From Actinomycetes bacterium (GTDB taxonomy: Bacteria > Actinomycetota > Acidimicrobiia > Acidimicrobiales > JAAEMS01), in contig JAAEMS010000162.1 of the NCBI GenBank assembly GCA_024225275.1, positions 1-44,252 of the forward strand: a stretch of DNA of 44,252 nucleotides. The letters run 5' to 3'. The notes beneath the pieces are model-generated. The model saw only the letters and a program-made list of their open reading frames with translations. It was not told the DNA's origin and ran no database searches. How positions within the stretch are numbered: the first letter of the stretch is position 1; each line of letters starts with the position of its first letter. Positions 34,302 to 41,600 of the stretch are shown piece by piece. Made by a program: the position numbers and the translations under genes.

Positions 34302-35738
34302 ATGATGATCAAGGGCGAAATCAATAGAACCAGGCGTTCTCCAGCTGCGCTAGTCATCGCTCTGGTGGTGCTGGTGCTCGGGCTGATGCCGGCTCCGGCC
34401 GACGGTCAGACCGAGACCGGTTTCCTCACCGCGGTGAACGCCTTGACCGAGTCGGTCGACGTGTACATCGACGGGCAGATGGCGAGCATCAGGCTCGAAC
34501 CGAGCAGAACCGGCCGCGAGTTCTCAGTTCCGGTTGGCCCCCACACAGTCGAGTTCTACCCAACCGGGAGCACCGCCCGCGACGCCAACCTGCTGGGAAG
34601 TACCGAGGCCGACGTCGTGAGCGCATCCGGTACCAGCGTCATCGTGTGGGGTGACCCCGACTCGACCTCGGGCGTCGGCGTCGATTCCTTCCCCGACCCC
34701 GGCCTGCCCTCGGAGGGCGACAGCTGTCTCGTGCTCCGACACCTCGCAGCCGCCGGCTCCACCCGCCTCCTCATCGACGGCGAACCGGACGGCGATCATG
34801 TATCCCAAGGTTTCTCGACCCGGGCCATCCCGGTAGCCCCGGGCTTGCACGATCTCGGACTCGACGGCGTGGACACAACCCCCGCCCAGGTCAACCTGAC
34901 ACCTGGATCGTGCGCCGCCATCCACGCCGTCGGGGATCAGGACGTCATCGTCAACCTCCTCGTCCAGTCGGTTGCGGCCCGGGGCGATGAGCGTGTCCCA
35001 CCCCCGTCCTCGAGACCGGCCCAGATCGAAGTGATCAACGGCCTTCGGGGCCTGTCCGTCGACTTCGTGCTGAGCGACGAGACCCTCACCCTCGAACCGC
35101 TCTCCGCATCGACCACCACCGCAGCCAATGACCTCGACGGTCGATTCGTCGATCCAGACGGCGTCGAGCTCGGCGACACCGCGGTCGACATGTCACCAGG
35201 CAGCGACCTCACCGTGGTGCTGCACGGCGACACCACCGGCGCGCCCACCGTGACCTCGTTCGACAACTCCTCCCCCAACCTCGACGAGAACACAGCCTGC
35301 ATCGAGGTTCGAGTGCTGAGCGCCACCGGGGGTGACGTGGGAGTCGCGATCGAGAACGGTCCGGCCCTGGCCGGCCTGAGGGCAGGCGACACCACCGGCA
35401 CCCTCGGTATCGATCCGGGCCCAACGGCCATCACTGCCGGCCCGAGCGGAGAGGAGATCACCCACACCCGTGACCTCGAAGGCGGCACATGCCTGTACCT
35501 CTACCTGGTTGACACCACCAGTGGACCCCAACTCGTGAGCGGCGCCGAGCTCGCCGACGGTCTGGCCAGCGAGACCGACGCCGAAGTCGCCGGCCGTCAG
35601 GAGACCCTGCCGGTCACCGGGTGGGGCGACAGTGCCCTTCCCCTGATCCTCTTCGCCCTGGGTGTGATGGTGTTCGGCCTGGGTCTGGTGAACCGGACCG
35701 GTGAACGATCCGAGATCGAACGGCCCAGCGACGCCTGA
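34302..35738 (+). CDS. DUF4397-domain surface protein with LPVTG sorting signal
   Basis: The 478-residue protein has a signal peptide (ALVIALVVLVLGLMPAPADGQ), then repeated DUF4397-like beta-domains: the first starts GFLTAVNALTESVDVYIDG, and others start at IEVINGLRGLSVDF and IEVRVLSATGGDVGVAIENG. The C-terminus has LPVTG (436-440), a hydrophobic segment (LPLILFALGVMVFGLGLV) and a charged tail, the sortase anchor. It would be covalently attached to peptidoglycan. The ligand of DUF4397 domains is unknown. It is read from ATG 34302, divergent from PlsC. Confidence 0.9.
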   Translation: MMIKGEINRTRRSPAALVIALVVLVLGLMPAPADGQTETGFLTAVNALTESVDVYIDGQMASIRLEPSRTGREFSVPVGPHTVEFYPTGSTARDANLLGSTEADVVSASGTSVIVWGDPDSTSGVGVDSFPDPGLPSEGDSCLVLRHLAAAGSTRLLIDGEPDGDHVSQGFSTRAIPVAPGLHDLGLDGVDTTPAQVNLTPGSCAAIHAVGDQDVIVNLLVQSVAARGDERVPPPSSRPAQIEVINGLRGLSVDFVLSDETLTLEPLSASTTTAANDLDGRFVDPDGVELGDTAVDMSPGSDLTVVLHGDTTGAPTVTSFDNSSPNLDENTACIEVRVLSATGGDVGVAIENGPALAGLRAGDTTGTLGIDPGPTAITAGPSGEEITHTRDLEGGTCLYLYLVDTTSGPQLVSGAELADGLASETDAEVAGRQETLPVTGWGDSALPLILFALGVMVFGLGLVNRTGERSEIERPSDA

Positions 35739-35787
35739 CTCCGCGAAGGCTGGCGCCGCCGACGCCGGTCGACCAAGGTTCCGGGTC

Positions 35788-36525
35788 ATGACCGACCTCT
35801 ACGACGGCCTTCCGGCCGACGAGCAGCGGCCCGAAACAGCACTGGTCGTATTCGCTCACCCCGACGATATCGACTTCGGGGCTTCAGGCACCGTGGCGGT
35901 GTTGACCGCGGCCGGTACCCGGGTGACGTACTGCGTGGTGACCGACGGCGACGCCGGGGAGGCCGGAGAAACCCCACGCCATGAAGTGGCAGTCCTGCGC
36001 CAGACCGAGCAGAGGGTGGCCGCCACCGCGGTGGGGGTCGACGACGTGCGCTTCCTGGGCTGGCCCGACGGCGCAGTGGTCGAGGGACTCGACCTCAGGC
36101 GCGACATCGCCCGGGCCATCCGGCTGGTGAAACCTGAACTGGTGATCACCCAGAACCCCGAACGCAACCTCGACCGCATCTACAGCTCGCACCCCGATCA
36201 TCGGGCGGTGGCCAGCGCCACCATCGATGCCGTCTATCCAGACGCCCGGAACCCGTGGGCCCATCCCGAGCTCGATGACGAGGGCCATCGCCCCCACGCG
36301 GTGCCCCGGCTGTGGCTGATGGGCGGGCCCGACCCCGACCTCACCGTCGATATCACCGCCACCTTCGACGCCAAGGTCGCCGCCCTCGCGTCGCACACCA
36401 GCCAGACCGGCCACTGGGCCGATCTCCGCTCGAGCATCGGCGAGTGGGCCGAACGGGCCGGCCGCCAGGCCGGACTGGCCGAAGGACGCAAGGCCGAACG
36501 GTTCCGGCGGGTCGACACCAAGTAG
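35788..36525 (+). CDS. LmbE/PIG-L-family deacetylase
   Basis: The protein has the LmbE signature near the N-terminus (ALVVFAHPDDIDFGASGTVA, His-Pro-Asp-Asp zinc/catalytic site) and the later SHPDHRAVASA motif, as in N-acetylglucosaminyl deacetylases of mycothiol and related pathways (MshB, Mca). About 245 residues. It would hydrolyse an N-acetyl or amide bond, with zinc. I favour ATG 35788 with AAGG upstream; GTG 35701 would overlap the DUF4397 gene by 38 bp. In actinobacteria some relatives are mycothiol S-conjugate amidases, but the type cannot be assigned here. Confidence 0.9.
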   Translation: MTDLYDGLPADEQRPETALVVFAHPDDIDFGASGTVAVLTAAGTRVTYCVVTDGDAGEAGETPRHEVAVLRQTEQRVAATAVGVDDVRFLGWPDGAVVEGLDLRRDIARAIRLVKPELVITQNPERNLDRIYSSHPDHRAVASATIDAVYPDARNPWAHPELDDEGHRPHAVPRLWLMGGPDPDLTVDITATFDAKVAALASHTSQTGHWADLRSSIGEWAERAGRQAGLAEGRKAERFRRVDTK

Positions 36526-36550
36526 GGAGCGGAACCCAGCGGCGGTCCGG

Positions 36551-37360
36551 TCAGGGCCGCCGGGCCAGAACCTCGCCGTGGATGAAGCCGAAGAAGCCGT
36601 CGGGCCGGGCCGCCCAGTCGCGGAAGGCCGCGGCCAGGTCGGCGATCTCGGGGGCGGTGGCCAGCCCGAACTCCTGGGCGTGGGCGGCGAAGGCTCCCTC
36701 GGTGATACGTACCGCCCAAAGCTCGCCCCAGTGGTCGCGGCCCTCCTGGTCGGCATACACCCAGGCGGTGGCGGTGGTGACGGGGTCGGCGAACCCGGCC
36801 TGGTGGACCCAGGGCAGGAGCAAGCGACCGGCGTCGGGCTCTCCCCCGTTGGCCCGGGCCACCTCGTGGAACAGATCGCGCCAGCGTTCGATCCGGGGAT
36901 CGATCGGAGCATGGACCATCGTGCCGTAGTCGGCGTCCCGTACCGCCACCAGGCCGCCCGGCTTCAGGACCCGTCGGAACTCCCGGAGGGCGGCCACCGG
37001 GTCGGCCAGGTGCTGGAGCAGCTGGTGGGCGTAGACGACGTCGAAGGTTTCGTCCTCCCACCGGAGCTCGTAGCAGGAGCCGGCCTCGAAGCTCAGGTTC
37101 TCGACCCCCTGGTCGGCCTGGTGGCTGCGGGCCGACTCGAGGACATCGTCGCTCGAGTCGACACCGATGACCTCACCGCAGCGCCGAGCCAGACCCACCG
37201 TGATCGAGCCCGGCCCGCACCCCACATCCAGGAGCCGGGAATCAGGGGCGAGGAAGGGAAGAAGGAAAGCCGCCGCTTCTTCGGCGGTGCGGCGGGCGTG
37301 GGCTGCCACCACGGACGAGTGGTGGCCATGGGTGTAGCGCTCGTTCTCGGGTTGGCTCAT
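36551..37360 (-). CDS. SAM-dependent class I methyltransferase
   Basis: The product, 269 residues, has motif I LLDVGCGPGSITVGLA, motif II FEAGSCYELRWEDETFDVVYAHQLLQHL (post-II Asp) and GGLVAVRDADYG, the standard UbiE/Coq5-like class I fold, followed by a C-terminal helical region (PWVHQAGFADPVTTATAWVY). The acceptor is unknown. The start is ATG 37360 rather than the longer frame to 37420. It is convergent with the LmbE gene. Confidence 0.9.
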   Translation of the reverse strand: MSQPENERYTHGHHSSVVAAHARRTAEEAAAFLLPFLAPDSRLLDVGCGPGSITVGLARRCGEVIGVDSSDDVLESARSHQADQGVENLSFEAGSCYELRWEDETFDVVYAHQLLQHLADPVAALREFRRVLKPGGLVAVRDADYGTMVHAPIDPRIERWRDLFHEVARANGGEPDAGRLLLPWVHQAGFADPVTTATAWVYADQEGRDHWGELWAVRITEGAFAAHAQEFGLATAPEIADLAAAFRDWAARPDGFFGFIHGEVLARRP

Positions 37361-37453
37361 GCCGGGCGAGGCTAATGGGGCCCGGGCATCGGCCTTGGCT
37401 GTCTTCCGGCGGCGGACCATTCAAGACTCGCCGCCGTAATCCGACCGCAAACT

Positions 37454-37475
37454 CACTGTAACCCAGGCTACAGTG
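37454..37475. promoter_or_regulatory. Palindromic operator candidate CACTGTA-N8-TACAGTG
   Basis: CACTGTA (37454-37460) and TACAGTG (37469-37475) make a perfect 7-bp inverted repeat with an 8-bp spacer, between the divergent methyltransferase and PAP2 genes. The arms resemble promoter elements on both strands, so a dimeric regulator binding here could control both. No regulator is adjacent. Confidence 0.45.
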
Positions 37476-37580
37476 TCACCTGAAGGTCCCCGCACCTTGG
37501 CGTCGAGACTAGTTGCCTGGCGCCACAGGTGAGGGGCGGGGAACCGAAGGCGCAGGGGGATCTCCCAGAGCGGCGAAGAC

Positions 37581-38396
37581 ATGACCACTCTCACCGGCAT
37601 TCCATACCCAACTGAAGATTTCGTCAGGGGTGGCCGCCCGGCCAACCCCGCCCGCCGCGTCCTCATCGCCGCGGGCCAGCTCCTGATCGAAGCAGCCCTG
37701 GTCTTGCTCTTGTATCTGGCCTACAAGCACGTGAGGTACCTGGCCTCGGACCAGGTCGACACGGCCATGGCCAACGCCCACTGGCTGATCTCGCTCGAGC
37801 AGTCCACCGGTACCTTCATCGAGCGGGGGCTGCAGCGGCTCACCCTCTCGGCCGACGGACTGATGCCCCTACTCAACCGCTACTACGCCTCGGCCCACTT
37901 CTGGCTCACCGGCCTGACCATGGTGTGGCTCTATGTCCGCCACCCCATCGCTTATCGGCGGTTCCGCCGCACCCTGGTCACGGTCACGGTCGCCGCCCTG
38001 GCCATCCACGTGCTGTGGCCCCTCGCCCCACCCCGGATGTTCACCGACCTCGGCTTCGTCGACACCCTGAAGGTCTACGGCCCCGACCTCTACGCCCAGC
38101 GCTCGATCGGGTCACAGGCCAACCAGTACGCGGCCATGCCGTCGCTCCACTTCGGCTATTCGGTGCTGGTGGCCGGTGCGGCGCTCACCGTGCTCCGGAC
38201 CCGGTGGCGCTGGTTGATCATCGCCCACCCCGTCCTCACCCTCTTCGCCATCGTGGCCACCGCCAACCATTGGTGGATCGATGCCGCGGTGGCCGGTGCG
38301 CTCGTGGCCCTGGCCGCGCTGGTCTTCCAGGGCAACCGGGGCGAGGCACCCCTCACCCTCCGACCTCGCCTGGTCAGCCCTCAGCGGGTCGGCTAG
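37581..38396 (+). CDS. PAP2-superfamily membrane phosphatase/transferase
   Basis: The 271-residue protein has about six membrane spans. The PAP2 active-site segments are AMPSLHFGYSVLVAGAALTVL (with the catalytic His) and the late ANHWWIDAAVAGALVAL (second His and Asp). The order resembles the PAP2_3/inositol phosphorylceramide synthase-like group rather than bacterial undecaprenyl-pyrophosphate phosphatases. It acts on a lipid phosphate or transfers a head group on the outer face of the membrane. Divergent from the methyltransferase. Confidence 0.87.
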   Translation: MTTLTGIPYPTEDFVRGGRPANPARRVLIAAGQLLIEAALVLLLYLAYKHVRYLASDQVDTAMANAHWLISLEQSTGTFIERGLQRLTLSADGLMPLLNRYYASAHFWLTGLTMVWLYVRHPIAYRRFRRTLVTVTVAALAIHVLWPLAPPRMFTDLGFVDTLKVYGPDLYAQRSIGSQANQYAAMPSLHFGYSVLVAGAALTVLRTRWRWLIIAHPVLTLFAIVATANHWWIDAAVAGALVALAALVFQGNRGEAPLTLRPRLVSPQRVG

Positions 38397-38672
38397 GCCA
38401 ACACCACCCCCAGCTCCCCTTTTTCGCCAGCCGCCTTGGTCATGCCGTAGGTCGCGGCGCGCCCTGATCCAGGGGTGGGGTCCCAGCCAAGTCCCGCGGA
38501 AAGAGCCCAGAAAGCCCACTCCATGCCCTTGACGTGGTGGGACGGCTGACCCGGCCGGTCTGAAACAGGTTCGGGGCCAAGGCAGTTCTACCTACTAATT
38601 GCAGCTCCATATGTACCGACAGAACAGGTGAGGGGATCGACAGGACAACGACAACGAACCCGGATTGAGGGC
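38397..38672. other. Intergenic region without a recognised gene
   Basis: The 276 bp between the PAP2 gene and the DUF11 gene hold no supported coding region. There is a CCCCTTTTTC stretch near 38418 and an AT-richer stretch around 38588-38615, possibly the promoter of the DUF11 gene. I see no riboswitch or terminator that I can pair convincingly. Confidence 0.5.
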
Positions 38673-41600
38673 ATGAACGAGACAGCAACAGCAACCGGCG
38701 CGAGCACGACGTCGATTCGGCGCGTCTCCCTGGCTGCCTCCGTACTGGCCGTTGTCGCGTCGATGCTCGTCATCATCCCCCGCACCCAAGAGGCCGAGGC
38801 ACTACCCAACGGTCTGACTTGCGGCACCACGACCAACTACGACTGGGGCTCGAACGGGAACGGGGTCAATGTCCCGGGTACTTTCGAGACCAGCGGGGTC
38901 CAGGGCACCGTCGCCCTGAGCGACCCGAACGGTGTAGTCCGCGACTTCGAGACCCGCACCGCCAGCCACGGCACCGACACCGGCTATGTGTACTTCTACG
39001 AGTGGGGACACAACGACGACCAGTTCGCCACCTTCTCAACCGCGTTCACTGACGATGTGCACGATCTGAGCTTCGAGATGGCTGACATCGACAGGAGCAG
39101 CTGGACCGACGTCGTCCGAGTTCGCCTGTACAACGACGGCATCGAGGTCACCGGGGCCATGACCGCCACCGCCGGTGCCCGCATCAACCAGACGGCCGCC
39201 AATGAATGGGTGGGTACGACGTCGACCGCCTTCACCGATCCCGACTCCCGGCTCACGATCAACCACGCCGGGCCGGTCGACCGCATCGAGATCGACTACG
39301 AGGACGGTGCCGGCTCGGCCGGCCAGCTCCTCGGTATCTCCGACTTCCACTTCTGCGCCCCCCAGATCGGCGCCGCCAAGAACACCACGTCGGGCCCCAC
39401 CTATGTGGGTGAGGGCGCGTTCGAGGTCACCTACCAGGTGGTCGCCGAGAACCTGGGGGGCACCGACCTCCACGACGTCATCCTGGACGACGACCTGGCC
39501 GGCGAGTTCGGCACCCACCAGGCCACGGTGGCGGCTGTCGACCAACCGGGTGAGTACACGGTGTCGACACCCAATATCGTCGCCAATACGGCCGACCCGC
39601 TGGCCATCAACTCGTCGTTCACCGGCACGGGGAACCAGACCAACCTGCTCGACGGTAACACCGGCTCACTCACACTCGGCGAGGCGGCAACCGTCGAGGT
39701 GACAGTCACATTCTTCCCGAACATGGCCGGCGGCTCCATCACCCTGACGAATCAGGTCGACGCCGCCGCCGACACCACCTTCCACAACGACGGGTCCTCC
39801 GACGGCGACACCACTGACACCTCAGACGCGGGGGCCGACCCCGATCCCGACTCCGACGGCCAACCTGACGAGGGCGGCGAGAACGACCCCACGTCGTTCA
39901 CCCTGACCCCGGTCACCTCGATCCAGCTGACCAAGTCGGTCCAGAGCAATGCTGACGAAGACGGCTCGGGCGACGTGAGCGCGGGCGACACCCTGACCTA
40001 CGGCTTCGCAGTGGAGAACGACGGCGAGGTGATCCTCACCGGCATCAGCGTGGCCGATCCGCTCACCGGCTCCGTCTCCTGTCCGGCCACCACGCTGAAC
40101 CCCGGCGCCACGACCACCTGTACGGGCACCTACTCGGTGACCCAGACCAACGTCGATGCCGGCCGCATCGACAACACAGCACAGGCCACAGGCACCGCAC
40201 CGAACGGTGGGGATGTGGTCGACACCGACAGCTACACCCAGGCGGTGAATCAGGTCCTGTCCATCCAGCTGGTGAAGTCGTTGGCGGCCAACGCCGACCA
40301 GGACGGCTCGGGCGACGTGAGCGTGGGCGACACCCTCACCTACTCGTTCCTGACCACCAACGACGGCACCGTGACCCTCACCGGGGTCACCGTCACCGAT
40401 CCCCTGAGTGGCCTCTCGGGTCTGGTCTGCTCGCCGGCCGCGGGAGCAGCACTGGCCCCGGGAGCCACCCAGAGCTGTACGGCCACCTACACGGCCACCC
40501 AGGCCGACATCGACAGCGGATCGATCGACAATACGGCCCAGGCCGCAGGCACCGCGCCGGACGGGGCGGGTGTTGTGGACAGCGACAGCGAGCAGGTGCT
40601 GCCGGCCCAGAATCCGTCGTTGACGGTCACCAAGGATCTCGACACCAACGACGATGCCGACGGATCCGGCAACGTCTCCCTGGGCGACACCCTCACTTGG
40701 GACATCACCGTCACCAACGACGGCGATGTCTCCCTGGCCACACTGACCATCGACGACCCGCTCACCGGCGGTGCCGCCTGCCTGGCCACCGCCCTGGCCC
40801 CGGGGGCCAGCACGACCTGCTCGGCCAGCTACCAGATCACCCAGGCCAACGTCGATGCCGGCGCAGTGTCCAACACCGCCACCGCGTCGGCGTCCGCTCC
40901 GTCGGGCACTGATGTGGCTGACACCGACACCGACACGGTCGTGATCGACCAGAACCCGTCGATCACCCTCGACAAGGACCTGTTCGACAACGCCGACGAG
41001 GACGGCTCGACCGACATCTCCCTGAACGACACCCTCACCTACACCTTCGACGCCACCAATACCGGCGACGTCACCCTCGCCGACGTGACCATCACCGACC
41101 CGCTCCCAGGTCTGACCGGCCCGTCGTGTGCCCCGGTCTCGCTCGCTCCGGGCGCATCGACCCCGTGCTCGGCCACCTATGTGGTCACCCAGGCCGACGT
41201 GGACGCCGGCACCATCACCAACACCGCAACCGCCAGCGCGACGCCACCAGCCGGCGGCACGATCTCCGACAACGGCTCGGAGACCGTCACCCCCGACCAG
41301 AACCCGGACATCGGCCTGGGCAAGTCGGTCATCGCCAACGATGATGCCGACGGGTCGAACGACATCTCCCTCGGTGACACCCTCACCTACCAATTCATCA
41401 CCACCAACACCGGCGACATCACCCTCACCGACGTGACCGTCACCGATCCCCTGGCCGGCCTCTCCGCCCTCACCTGCACCCCGGCCGCCGGCGCCACCCT
41501 CGCCCCCGGCGAGGTCCAGTCGTGTACGGCCACCTACGCGGTGGCCGTAGTCGACGTCGACGCCGGACGCATCGACAACACGGCGACGGTGACCAGCCAC

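Noticed and set aside
34189..34357. Extension of the PlsC gene to an ATG at 34357
   Set aside because: It would run over the promoter region and start of the divergent DUF4397 gene, and the extra residues are unlike the family.
37500..37560. GGCGGGGAACCGAAGG stretch before the PAP2 gene, reminiscent of a c-di-AMP riboswitch
   Set aside because: Only a short GGGGAACC match; no GGGUGAA or closing stems were found.
38480..38600. Possible c-di-GMP-I or other riboswitch in the leader of the DUF11 gene (GTGGGACGGCTGACCCGGCC resembles part of a GEMM core)
   Set aside because: The other conserved segment (CACAGGGCAAACC) is missing and I could not pair the stems.
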